From: Pseudoalteromonas sp. T1lg88
Lineage (GTDB): Bacteria > Pseudomonadota > Gammaproteobacteria > Enterobacterales > Alteromonadaceae
DNA: 64,000 bases
NCBI RefSeq assembly: GCF_002964765.1
Contig: NZ_PQCF01000026.1
Span: forward strand, 215,742 to 279,741
Direction: 5' to 3'
Shown: positions 10,305 to 18,699 of the stretch, in pieces
Layout of the letters: each line of letters begins with the position of its first letter
How positions within the stretch are numbered: position 1 is the stretch's first letter
Notes under the pieces: model-generated
Databases searched by the model: none
Told to the model about the DNA's origin: nothing
Seen by the model: only the letters and a program-made list of their open reading frames with translations
Translations under genes and position numbers: made by a program

Positions 10305-10960
10305 TAGCTTTCCTTCATCGGCAGTGGTTGCTTAAAGTTTTTCCAGTTAATTCGTGTTGTTAATAGCATTTCTCTTAGACTCAAAGTCCGTGGTGAGGTC
10401 ACCTTAAATTGTTGCCAACGATGACCACAACAAGCCGGGGTAAAATGTTTTTTACTGGGTACCAGTAACTGCACGTCCTGGGCCGAGCTTAATCGCGTGT
10501 CGCGATATTGGCCGTCAAGATCAAACCAGCCCGCCTGATTACAATGCAAGCGGTTGCTGCTAACTTGATCTAGGGTGTCGAGCATCACAAATTGCAATCG
10601 CCCCTGCGTAACCAGTAATGGTACTAAAATACCGACTTCGGCATAAGCGCTAAAGAAGGCTAAATTAGCCGATTTATCGCTTTGTGGCGGTTTACTCGCC
10701 TGTTTGGCTATCCAACTGCCATTTTGCCCATCCAAGGTTAACGGGCAATGACCATGAACTATATGAAAGGCGGCGCGTTCCACGTAATAAGGCAGACTGT
10801 CGAGCAAACGGGCCAAGCGTGTGCCATCGCCTTGATGCGTTAATTGCTGACTTATGCGGTGCAACTCGCGAGCGTAGAAGGCATTGCACAATTCGGCATA
10901 CAGCACTCGCTGTTGATCGAGTGCAAATAAATCTGCTTGCTGCGATGGTTGTTGCCGCAC
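10304..10960 (-). CDS. Unrecognised 218-residue protein at the head of the ftsB operon
   Basis: I do not recognise this family. The likely start is the GTG at 10960 (MRQQPSQQADLF) because GGGAGG lies four bases upstream; a GTG four codons earlier is also open. The protein is soluble-looking, with no signal peptide or membrane segment. It has a Cys/His cluster HFTPACCGHRW near residues 172-182 that could bind metal, and a basic C-terminus. The stop codon overlaps the ftsB start, so it is probably the first gene of the ftsB-ispD-ispF-truD-surE-pcm unit. Its function cannot be inferred from the sequence. Confidence 0.75.
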   Translation of the reverse strand: MRQQPSQQADLFALDQQRVLYAELCNAFYARELHRISQQLTHQGDGTRLARLLDSLPYYVERAAFHIVHGHCPLTLDGQNGSWIAKQASKPPQSDKSANLAFFSAYAEVGILVPLLVTQGRLQFVMLDTLDQVSSNRLHCNQAGWFDLDGQYRDTRLSSAQDVQLLVPSKKHFTPACCGHRWQQFKVTSPRTLSLREMLLTTRINWKNFKQPLPMKES

Positions 10961-11039
10961 ATTGCCTCCCACTGGTTGTGCTTAAGTTTATACCATAGTT
11001 GCGCAAAATTTGAGAAGCGCAATGGGGAGGCTCTATAAA

Positions 11040-11516
11040 TTACCCTGGCTGTTGGCCCAGGCGGGCAAAACCCGACTCTAAAAACTGCACCACCTGCGGG
11101 CGTTTTTTACCAATTAAGAAGCTGCCATCGGCTAAGAACATAAAGTTCTGCCAGTGTTGCTTAAACACATCGAAACGAGTTTCGATGACCTCGTCACGAC
11201 TAATACAGAAATACACGGTAGTGTTATCCTGCCAGTCCAGGTGAGCCAGGATCCCCTCGGGAATAGCGTCACCGGCTTCAAACGCCCGCTCCCAAAACAC
11301 GTCTTCATGGGGCCAGTGCTGCGCCTGTTTGACCCAATCGGCGTCGGTGAAAAAGTCCGGGTGATCTTTGTCTCGGCTGATAAAAGTGGTCCACAACACC
11401 GCCGCACGGGTGGCGGTCATGGGTTTGATCTGCGCCAATTGTGGCGCCGGAATTAAAAGTTCTTGGTGTCGAAACACCCACGCCTTGGCGTAGTCATCCA
11501 AAGGAAGATAGTTCAT
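11040..11516 (-). CDS. Conserved hypothetical protein resembling DUF2947
   Basis: The 158-residue soluble protein begins MNYLPLDDYAKAWVFRHQEL and resembles the DUF2947 group of uncharacterised gammaproteobacterial proteins; this rests on recall only. It is rich in aromatic residues (WPHEDVFWERAF, HWQNFMFLADGSF). It has no signal peptide, membrane segment or recognisable catalytic motif. It stands alone, divergent from the MoxR gene across about 140 bases. Confidence 0.75.
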   Translation of the reverse strand: MNYLPLDDYAKAWVFRHQELLIPAPQLAQIKPMTATRAAVLWTTFISRDKDHPDFFTDADWVKQAQHWPHEDVFWERAFEAGDAIPEGILAHLDWQDNTTVYFCISRDEVIETRFDVFKQHWQNFMFLADGSFLIGKKRPQVVQFLESGFARLGQQPG

Positions 11517-11657
11517 TCGTGCTTATGCCTGCTGCACTCGTTTAATGGGAGCATTATACGCATCTCATGCGGCGCTGTCACAAGCCGACTTGGTAGTAAA
11601 TGCCAACTATGGCAGACTAGGCTAATTCGATGTCTGACCAGTGTTAGGAATTTCCAC

Positions 11658-12503
11658 GTGCATTTTGATTCAACCGACCATTATATTGCCAGTAGCGCCC
11701 TGAAACAGGCGGTCAATGCCGCCATCGCCTTAGAAAAACCGCTTTTGATAAAAGGTGAACCCGGCACGGGGAAGACCCTGTTAGCCGAAGAGCTGGCGAA
11801 AAGTATCGGCAGCGAACTGATCCAATGGCATATCAAGTCCACCACCAAAGCCCAGCAAGGTCTGTATGAGTACGATGCGGTGTCGCGCCTGCGCGACTCA
11901 CAACTGGGCGACGAGCGCGTGCATGATATCGGCAATTACATAGTTAAAGGCAAGCTGTGGCAGGCCTTTGGCGCCAAGGAGAACGAGCCGCGTCCGGTGC
12001 TGCTGATAGACGAAATAGACAAGGCCGATATCGAATTCCCCAACGACCTCTTGTTAGAGCTCGATAAAATGGAGTTCTTCGTTTATGAGACCGGTGAGCG
12101 CGTCCGTGCCGAGCAACGTCCGATAGTGATCATTACCTCAAACAACGAAAAAGAACTGCCGGATGCCTTTTTGCGCCGCTGTTTCTTCCATTACATCGAT
12201 TTTCCCAGCGCCGAGGAAATGCACAAAATCGTCGCCGTACACTACCCGGATATCAAACAAAAGCTCTTGCGTGAAGCCTTAGAGGTCTTCTTTGGTTTGC
12301 GTCAGGTCGACGGACTGAAGAAAAAGCCCTCCACCAGCGAGCTGTTGGACTGGCTTAAGCTCTTGATGGCCGAAGACATAGCGCCCGAGGTTTTACATGG
12401 CAGCGCCACTAAAGGCGGACTTATGCCGCTCTTTGGTGCTCTATTGAAAAATGAGCAAGACGTTTCCTTGATTGAAAAACTGGCCTTTATGAGTCGCCGC
12501 TAA
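11658..12503 (+). CDS. MoxR-family AAA+ ATPase
   Basis: MoxR ATPases are chaperone-like proteins usually paired with a VWA-domain partner. The Walker A motif GEPGTGKT is near residues 32-39, Walker B VLLIDEIDKAD near residues 114-124, and IVIITSNNEKELPDAFLRRC is the sensor 1/arginine finger region. The start is set at the GTG at 11658 (MHFDSTDHYI), which has AGGA upstream. It gives the usual length (281 residues) and lines up with relatives that begin shortly before the NAAI-PLLIKGEPG motif. The frame stays open further upstream but that part looks non-coding. It shares its last base with the first base of the VWA gene. Confidence 0.87.
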   Translation: MHFDSTDHYIASSALKQAVNAAIALEKPLLIKGEPGTGKTLLAEELAKSIGSELIQWHIKSTTKAQQGLYEYDAVSRLRDSQLGDERVHDIGNYIVKGKLWQAFGAKENEPRPVLLIDEIDKADIEFPNDLLLELDKMEFFVYETGERVRAEQRPIVIITSNNEKELPDAFLRRCFFHYIDFPSAEEMHKIVAVHYPDIKQKLLREALEVFFGLRQVDGLKKKPSTSELLDWLKLLMAEDIAPEVLHGSATKGGLMPLFGALLKNEQDVSLIEKLAFMSRR

Positions 12504-13612
12504 TGCTCATCGAGTTTTTCTTCACCTTAAGAAAATACCGCCTGCCGGTAAGCCTGCGAGAGTTGCTCGACCTCATTGGTGCATTACAGGCCGGGGTGGT
12601 GTTTGCCGACAGCGAAGCCTTTTATCATCTCGCCCGTACCATAATGGTGAAGGATGAAACTCATTTTGACCGCTTCGACAAGGCCTTCGCCGATTACTTT
12701 TGTGGCATTGAGGATATCGACCTGCTTGACGCCTTAAAGGCGCAATACCAGATCCCCGAGGACTGGATGCGCAAGGAGTTTGAAAAACAGCTGAGCGCCG
12801 AAGAGAAACGCCAACTCGAGGCCATGGGCGGCCTCGAAAAGCTGATGGAAGAACTTAGAAAGCGCTTCGAAGAGCAACAAAAACGCCATGCCGGCGGCAA
12901 TAAATGGATAGGCACAGGCGGCACCTCGCCCTTTGGCGCCTATGGCTATAACCCGGAGGGAGTGCGAATCGGTCAACCCGGCTCGCGCCAACGCCGCGCC
13001 GTTAAGGTGTGGGATAAACGCCAGTACCGTAACCTCGACAGCGAGGCCGATATCAGCTCGCGGACCATGAAACTGGCACTGAAAAAACTGCGCCGCTTTG
13101 CCCGCAGCGGAGCCAGCGATACCCTGGACTTAGGCGCCACCATTGCCGCCACCGCCAAACAAGGGGGTATGCTGGATGTGAAAATGGCACCGGAGCGCCA
13201 TAATGCCGTCAATGTGATCATGTTGTTCGATATCGGTGGCTCCATGGACGACCATATTCAACTGTGCGAGCAGTTATTTAGCGCCGCCCATGGCGAGTTT
13301 AAACACCTGGAGTTTTTCTATTTCCATAACTGTGTTTACGAGCAGGTATGGCAGGATAACGCCCGACGCTATGACCAGAAGATTGACACCCACAGCCTGA
13401 TGCAGCGTTTTGGCCGCGATTACAAGGTTATCTTTGTCGGCGATGCCACCATGGGGCCTTACGAAATCGCCTACCCCGGTGGCAGTGTGGAGCATTGGAA
13501 TGAGGAGCCCGGCGCCGCCTGGCTGCAGCGCATCACCCAGCATTTCGATAAGGTGGTATGGCTGAATCCACACCACAGACGCATTGGCGCTACTATCATT
13601 CCATCGAGATGA
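12503..13612 (+). CDS. VWA-domain (CoxE-like) protein, C-terminus frameshifted
   Basis: This is the usual partner of the MoxR ATPase. The 369 residues include a charged N-terminal helical half (LEAMGGLEKLMEELRKRFEEQ, about 108-128), the family motif GGNKWIGTGGTSPFG, and a VWA domain with the metal-site motif LFDIGGSMDD (about 240-249). Relatives end in W-[IL]-N-P-x-P-x-x-x-W...MYPLTL-G-hxxxM. Here the reading frame leaves this pattern after VVWLNP and stops at 13612, while the expected tail is intact one frame over (13582-13701). A single missing base between about 13571 and 13581 explains this. It may be a real mutation or a sequencing error. Confidence 0.82.
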   Translation: MLIEFFFTLRKYRLPVSLRELLDLIGALQAGVVFADSEAFYHLARTIMVKDETHFDRFDKAFADYFCGIEDIDLLDALKAQYQIPEDWMRKEFEKQLSAEEKRQLEAMGGLEKLMEELRKRFEEQQKRHAGGNKWIGTGGTSPFGAYGYNPEGVRIGQPGSRQRRAVKVWDKRQYRNLDSEADISSRTMKLALKKLRRFARSGASDTLDLGATIAATAKQGGMLDVKMAPERHNAVNVIMLFDIGGSMDDHIQLCEQLFSAAHGEFKHLEFFYFHNCVYEQVWQDNARRYDQKIDTHSLMQRFGRDYKVIFVGDATMGPYEIAYPGGSVEHWNEEPGAAWLQRITQHFDKVVWLNPHHRRIGATIIPSR

Positions 13613-13701
13613 TCGACCAGTTAATGGCCAAGGGCGAACAAAGCCGTATGTTTCCCCTGACCCTGGATGGCATCAGCGCAGCAATAAAAATGCTGACCTA
13701 G
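13582..13701 (+). other. Detached C-terminal coding tail of the VWA gene
   Basis: In the frame shifted relative to the VWA gene, this stretch encodes HWRYYHSIEMIDQL followed by SRMFPLTLDGISAAIKMLT and a stop at 13699-13701. It matches the conserved end of CoxE-like VWA proteins. There is no start codon or ribosome site that would make it a separate gene. No slippery heptamer is visible, so programmed frameshifting is unlikely. Confidence 0.8.
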
Positions 13702-13703
13702 AT

Positions 13704-14942
13704 TTATCCCCAGCGCTGCCAAATCTGCAGGCCGATAAACCCAAGGCTAAAGCCGACTAGGTATATCAATCCCAACCAGGTTAACAGCCGCAACCACAGC
13801 GGCTGTTTAATCTTGGTTTGGCGCACCAGGCGCATATTCAACCAGGCAAATACCGGCGTGGTTAAAAATGCTAGGGTCATGGCAAAAGTCAGCATCTCTT
13901 TCAAATTGCTTTTGAAAAACAGGATCACCGCCATCCCCGCCACCGCCTGCATGATCAGCCAGGTATTTAAATGCTTTGGCAACGACCAGTTTGGCATCAG
14001 CTTGGTGCCGGTATACAAGGTCCGCGCATAGCCATCGAGTACAGTTAACGAAGTCCCCAGCATACATAAAAAGGCCACGGTAGCGATAAGCCAACGCGAC
14101 CACTCGCCCATGGTATTGGTGTACATATCGATCAGCTGCTGGGCAAAGGCCACCCCGGCTAGGGCTATTTGCGTATTGCCGCCATACTGGATGAGCACTC
14201 CTAGGGAGCAAAACACCAGTGCCAGTAATGCGGTGACGATAAAGCCAAAGTTAAAATCGAACAGCCCTGCCTTTAGAGGCACCTCGGTTTGCTGTCGCTT
14301 CGCCTGCAACCACAAAGAGCTCGCCACGGAAATTTCAATCGGCGCCGGCATCCAGCCCATTAAGACCACGATAAAACTTAAGGCCGTCAGCGACAGCAGG
14401 TCGGGCGGGGTGAAATCAGCGGCCGCATTCATGGGCACACCACCGCTTTTAAGCAAGGCTATCACTAGCGCGGCTATGGTACTGATGGCCAGCACCGCCA
14501 TAATCCACTTGGCAGCACTGTCGAGGGCCTGATAATGCCCAAGAACCAAGAGGGTCAGGCAAAAAAGCAGAATAATGATGCACAGCACCGTCATGCTAAG
14601 GGCACCACCGACCACATAATGCAACAGCGCCGCAGTCAACAACAGCACCCCTGCGGTATTGACTATGGCGGCGATAATATTGAGGGCAAAAAAGCAGTAA
14701 AAATACCAGGGACCCTGGCTCTTATAACCGGCCACCAGGTTATTGCCTGTGACTAATGTGTATTCAACACCGAAACGGAAAAACGGATACTTCAGTAGGT
14801 TTACGGCCAGGATAAGCCCTATCATTTGCCAACCGAATAAGGCTCCGGCCTGAGTTGAAGCCACCAGATGCGAACCGCCGATTGCTGCGGTCGCCATTAA
14901 AATGCCTGGCCCTAAGGCCTTGAGATACTGCCAATACTGCAC
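13704..14942 (-). CDS. NRAMP-related transporter lacking the canonical metal-binding motifs
   Basis: A polytopic membrane protein of about 412 residues with NRAMP-like layout: it opens LKALGPGILMATAAIGGSHL and has about 11 hydrophobic segments. Canonical NRAMP metal transporters carry DPGN in the first helix and MPHN in the sixth. Here the equivalents read IGGS and MPAP, so the Asp, Asn and Met-His ligands are missing. It could move another ion such as Mg2+ or another substrate. The start is uncertain: no ATG is near. The GTG at 14942 with AAAGAG upstream is my choice, as the longer frame to 15053 adds an unlikely Arg-rich leader. Confidence 0.78.
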   Translation of the reverse strand: MQYWQYLKALGPGILMATAAIGGSHLVASTQAGALFGWQMIGLILAVNLLKYPFFRFGVEYTLVTGNNLVAGYKSQGPWYFYCFFALNIIAAIVNTAGVLLLTAALLHYVVGGALSMTVLCIIILLFCLTLLVLGHYQALDSAAKWIMAVLAISTIAALVIALLKSGGVPMNAAADFTPPDLLSLTALSFIVVLMGWMPAPIEISVASSLWLQAKRQQTEVPLKAGLFDFNFGFIVTALLALVFCSLGVLIQYGGNTQIALAGVAFAQQLIDMYTNTMGEWSRWLIATVAFLCMLGTSLTVLDGYARTLYTGTKLMPNWSLPKHLNTWLIMQAVAGMAVILFFKSNLKEMLTFAMTLAFLTTPVFAWLNMRLVRQTKIKQPLWLRLLTWLGLIYLVGFSLGFIGLQIWQRWG

Positions 14943-15071
14943 TGGAACACTCTTTATAATTGTTATATTGAGTCCCAGACTAGGGGAGATGGCGGGTGTT
15001 TTCAACCGCCTTATTGCGCGCCTTAGGCAAGGCGCCCGTCTGTACAGGCGCACTCTACCCTTACATGTGGA

Positions 15072-15578
15072 TTACAGCTGTTTAAGGTACTCGCTCTGAT
15101 AACGGCTGGCGTCGGCTTCGACATTGTAACGCTCGGCCAGGGTATCGAGCTGAGCCTGGGAGATGGCCAATTCATCCATGGTGATGGTGTTATCATCAAG
15201 CTGCCATAACTGCCTTGAACCGGCGTAATTAAATTGCAGCGCATGCATGGCCTGCACATCGCCCTGCTCCGCCGCCGCCTTAATCTTGCGCAGCTTGCGA
15301 GTGATCTGATTAAGTGCCTGCTTCAAGCGCCATACATACACCACCTCGGTCATAAAGGGATGATGCTCGACACGTTTAAGAGCAAAACCTATGGCGATAC
15401 AGCTGACCACAACACCCAGCAGGTTCCAATGGAAATGGCTGCCACTGTCGCTTGGCAGGGCAAGGATCAACAACCGGGCGATACCTAAACTCCCCACTAC
15501 TAAGGCTGCGATACAGGCGACTATCACTATATTAAGATGTTTGCGGTAGCGGGTTTTATCTATCTGTTCCAAGGTCAT
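15072..15578 (-). CDS. DUF3087-like membrane protein
   Basis: The 168-residue protein beginning MTLEQIDKTRYRKHLN resembles the DUF3087 family by recall. It has two transmembrane segments (about residues 18-42 and 52-70) and a basic, helical cytoplasmic C-terminal half with TRKLRKIKAAAEQGDVQAM. The start at 15578 is preceded by AGGGTG; an upstream in-frame Met adds an unlikely Pro/Phe-rich leader. Function is unknown. It stands between the NRAMP-like gene and the NhaC-type gene, all on the minus strand but with larger gaps. Confidence 0.8.
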   Translation of the reverse strand: MTLEQIDKTRYRKHLNIVIVACIAALVVGSLGIARLLILALPSDSGSHFHWNLLGVVVSCIAIGFALKRVEHHPFMTEVVYVWRLKQALNQITRKLRKIKAAAEQGDVQAMHALQFNYAGSRQLWQLDDNTITMDELAISQAQLDTLAERYNVEADASRYQSEYLKQL

Positions 15579-15672
15579 GCTGGGCACCCTAATGAAAATA
15601 AAAAACGGGGGCATTATACCCCCGCCTGTTGGCAATAAATAGCGCTATGTTAACGCCGACTTAGCCTGTCTC

Positions 15673-17052
15673 TTAAAGTATTGCCAGGCTCACCAGGAAG
15701 TAGGCAACCAGGGTTAAAGCACCGCCCACCAGGGCATAAGGCATCTGGGTTTTAACATGGGTAAGCAAGTCACAGCCGGAGGCAATGGCCGACACAGCAC
15801 TGGTATCTGAGATTGGCGAGCAGTGATCACCGAATACACCGCCACCCAAAATAGCACCGAGCACCAGCGCAGGAGGTAACCCCAGGGCCTGAATTAAGGG
15901 CACACCAATGGGGATCAAAATAGCAAAGGTGCCCCAGGAGGTACCCGTGGTAAAGGAGATCACCGCACCGGTTAAAAACAGCATGGGCACCACCAAGGTG
16001 ATAGGTAAGTAATCACCCACCAGGGAGGCCACAAAAACGCCGGTTCCCAGCTCTTTCAGGCTGGCGCCCAAGGTCATGGATAACAAGACTATGGCCACCA
16101 GAGGCAATAACTCCCCCATGCCCTTAAAGCCCATTTCAACCAATTTATGGTGGCTGAAAAGCTTGCTGGCACTCAGCAGGAAATAGGCCACAACACAGGA
16201 TAAGATGGTGGCGTAAAGTACCGACTTAGAGCCACTGCCGGAGGCGATATCACCATTGCCGGTCCAGAACATAAAGCCGACCATGGACACCACCAGGGTC
16301 AATAAAGGCACCAACATAAAGCGGGCCTTGGTGCCCTTGTCGGCCTCGGTGGGCACATTCACTTCCAAACGTTCCAGCTTTTGCTCCGCTTCCTTCATAG
16401 GACCATGCACCTTATCAAAGGCGATGGTGTAGGCGACGATCAGCAAGGCGATAATCGCATAAAAGTTATAGGCAACACTGCCCCATAAAATACTGACCGC
16501 CGATTGCTCCAATTCATAGTTGCTCAACAGCCCGAGCACATAGGCGCCCCAACCATTAAGCAGAATCAGGATACATACGGGGGCACTGGTACTGTCGATA
16601 ATATAGGCCAAACGGGCACGGCTCATTTTAAACTTATCGAAAAGACCGCGCGAAAGAATACCCGCGGTCAACACACTTAGGTTGGACTCGATAAACACGG
16701 CTATGCCGGAAAACATGGTTAAAAAACCCACCTGGCGCTTTGACTTGGCCACGCCCTTGCCGATTAACATGTTCACGGTTGCGGCCACGCCGCCGGACTC
16801 GCGAATATAAGCGAGCAGCGCGCCTATAAGCACACTAAAGAGAATGACTCGGCTGTTACCCGGCGACGATGCCGTCGCGACCACACGCTCTATGGTATTG
16901 ATAAAGGTATAGAATAAGGTATTACCCTCGCCACTTATCGCCAGTAAAAACTCGGATGTTGCCACGGCCAACAACAGAGCCATGATCACTTCTTTACGCC
17001 AAAAGACGATTGCAATTGCTACCAGCGGCGGCAAAATGGAATACCAAGACAT
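15673..17052 (-). CDS. NhaC-family Na+/H+ antiporter or amino-acid antiporter
   Basis: The 459-residue protein has about 11-12 membrane segments and NhaC-family signatures, such as FTTGTSWGTFAILIPIGVPL and GGGVFGDHCSPISDTSAVSA in the C-terminal half. The start at 17052 (MSWYSILPPL) has AAGGA seven bases upstream. It is divergent from lysA across 91 bases. NhaC-family members next to lysine genes have been proposed as lysine transporters (LysW group), so lysine exchange is a possible alternative to plain Na+/H+ exchange. No lysine riboswitch fits in the short intergenic gap. Confidence 0.87.
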   Translation of the reverse strand: MSWYSILPPLVAIAIVFWRKEVIMALLLAVATSEFLLAISGEGNTLFYTFINTIERVVATASSPGNSRVILFSVLIGALLAYIRESGGVAATVNMLIGKGVAKSKRQVGFLTMFSGIAVFIESNLSVLTAGILSRGLFDKFKMSRARLAYIIDSTSAPVCILILLNGWGAYVLGLLSNYELEQSAVSILWGSVAYNFYAIIALLIVAYTIAFDKVHGPMKEAEQKLERLEVNVPTEADKGTKARFMLVPLLTLVVSMVGFMFWTGNGDIASGSGSKSVLYATILSCVVAYFLLSASKLFSHHKLVEMGFKGMGELLPLVAIVLLSMTLGASLKELGTGVFVASLVGDYLPITLVVPMLFLTGAVISFTTGTSWGTFAILIPIGVPLIQALGLPPALVLGAILGGGVFGDHCSPISDTSAVSAIASGCDLLTHVKTQMPYALVGGALTLVAYFLVSLAIL

Positions 17053-17143
17053 GGTGTTATCCTTGTTATTATAAAGCTTGAATAGTCTTGCAAATGAGCA
17101 TAGATTATTCAATTAGTTTTCATTCAACTGTAATTTTTTAGTT

Positions 17144-18406
17144 ATGCAGCCACTTCCCTACTTTCCTTATGTGGATCAGCACATGCAGGTTGAAGATGTT
17201 ACCATCGGCGAGCTTGCCAAACACATCCCCACCCCATTTTACTGTTACTCGGCTGCGGCTATTGCCAGTAATTATCAGCGCTACAGCGATGCGTTTGCAG
17301 GACTGGATAGCTTAATTTGTTATGCCGTAAAAGCCAACTCCAATCAGGCAATTTTAGCCACCTTGGCGCAATTGGGTGCCGGTGCCGATACTGTTTCCGA
17401 AGGCGAGATCCGCCGCGCGCTGGCCGCCGGCATTAAGGCGGAGAAAATCGTCTTCGCCGGTGTGGGTAAAAGCGAGCAGGAAATCCGCTATGCCCTGGCC
17501 CAGGGCATTTTGCAGTTTAATGTTGAGTCCGAGCCGGAATTAGAGCGCATCAGTGCCCTGGCGGTGGAAATGAATACCACAGCACGCATCTCCATTCGCG
17601 TGAACCCGGACGTTGAGGCCAAAACCCATGCCAAGATCACCACGGGTCTGGCGGAGAATAAGTTCGGCATTAATATCGATTTGGCGCCCGAGCTTTATCT
17701 TAAAGCGGCGTCTTTACCGGGTATAGAAGTGACAGGTGTGGATGTGCATATTGGCTCCCAGCTGATTAACCTGGAGCCCTTTGCCGCCGCCTTTGCCAAG
17801 GTTGCGGAGCTAGTAAGCGCCCTCAAAGCACAAGGTATCACCATTAAAATCATAGATATAGGTGGTGGTTTAGGCATTAATTATGGCGAGCACAGCGATG
17901 AGCCGGACATCCGCACCTATGCCGAGCATGCCAAACAGCACCTTGGCCACCTTGGTTGCAAAATCATAGTCGAGCCTGGGCGTTCCATGGTCGGCAATGC
18001 CGGCGTCCTGGTCTCTCGGGTGGAATACGTGAAAACCGGGCAAGAGCGCACCTTCTTGATCCTCGATGCGGCCATGAATGACTTGATCCGCCCGAGCATG
18101 TACGACGCCTACCACCATATTGCTACCGTGGAGCAAAAGCCCAGCCAAGCGGTTTATGACATAGTCGGCCCGGTATGCGAAACCGGCGACACCTTCGCCA
18201 AAAACCGCTCCCTCGGCGAATGTGAACAAGGCGATCTAGTCGCCATTATGGGCGCCGGAGCCTACGGCGCCGTGATGGCGTCACATTACAACTCCCGCCT
18301 TAATGCCCCCGAGGTACTGGTGAAAGGCAGCCAATACAGTATTATTCGCGAGCGTATTGACTTTGATGCCCTGCTTGCCATGGACACCCTGCCAGCCTGG
18401 CTTTGA
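17144..18406 (+). CDS. lysA: Diaminopimelate decarboxylase
   Basis: LysA is the PLP-dependent enzyme making L-lysine from meso-diaminopimelate. The 420 residues have the PLP lysine in ICYAVKANSN (Lys near residue 63), HIGSQL near 198-203, the Gly-rich phosphate loop IDIGGGLGI near 235-243, EPGRSMVGNAGV, and the conserved second-domain motif GPVCETGDTFA with the active-site Cys near 347. Normal length. The gene is divergent from the NhaC-type gene and ends in a strong terminator. Confidence 0.95.
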   Translation: MQPLPYFPYVDQHMQVEDVTIGELAKHIPTPFYCYSAAAIASNYQRYSDAFAGLDSLICYAVKANSNQAILATLAQLGAGADTVSEGEIRRALAAGIKAEKIVFAGVGKSEQEIRYALAQGILQFNVESEPELERISALAVEMNTTARISIRVNPDVEAKTHAKITTGLAENKFGINIDLAPELYLKAASLPGIEVTGVDVHIGSQLINLEPFAAAFAKVAELVSALKAQGITIKIIDIGGGLGINYGEHSDEPDIRTYAEHAKQHLGHLGCKIIVEPGRSMVGNAGVLVSRVEYVKTGQERTFLILDAAMNDLIRPSMYDAYHHIATVEQKPSQAVYDIVGPVCETGDTFAKNRSLGECEQGDLVAIMGAGAYGAVMASHYNSRLNAPEVLVKGSQYSIIRERIDFDALLAMDTLPAWL

Positions 18407-18408
18407 TA

Positions 18409-18440
18409 GGTTGGCCAAGTCCTCTTGGCCAACCTTTACT
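18409..18440 (+). terminator. Rho-independent terminator of lysA
   Basis: GGTTGGCCAA and TTGGCCAACC form a perfect 10-base stem with a six-base loop, followed by a short T-rich tail. It starts right behind the lysA stop codon. Confidence 0.8.
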
Positions 18441-18548
18441 ATTCCTTTCATATAGATACTTAGCCTTACCCCATACCTGCAAGCAAGAATTCGCCCGCTG
18501 TATGGTGCTCATTTCGCGTCGTTATATTCATATTTTATTTTTAATAAT

Positions 18549-18575
18549 AAGAATAACATGAAAAAAATATTCTTG
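18549..18575. promoter_or_regulatory. Candidate regulator site upstream of the TonB receptor
   Basis: The inverted repeat AAGAATA (18549-18555) and TATTCTT (18568-18574) lies in the AT-rich leader about 130 bases before the receptor start. One arm reads AAGAATATT on the minus strand, close to GGAATATW motifs found before the amidase gene, murR and the murQ operon. I infer a MurR-type operator; binding is unproven. The rest of 18441-18699 shows no gene. Confidence 0.4.
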
Positions 18576-18699
18576 ATTAATCCTGGTAACAATTGTTTAA
18601 TATATATGCAACAAAAGGAAGGTTAGCACTAATAAAACAGGGGAAATCACAGGGTTAAGGTCCAACCGATAAATAAATTATTATAAGGATGGGGATATA

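Noticed and set aside
11463..11657. N-terminal extension of the MoxR ATPase
   Set aside because: The extra 65 codons overlap the divergent upstream gene and its promoter, and family members begin near the GTG at 11658.
13571..13581. Programmed ribosomal frameshift in the VWA gene
   Set aside because: No slippery heptamer, internal ribosome-binding stretch or downstream structure is evident; a simple one-base deletion explains it.
17053..17143. Lysine (L-box) riboswitch between the NhaC-type gene and lysA
   Set aside because: The gap is only 91 bases, too short for the aptamer, and no conserved L-box core is visible.
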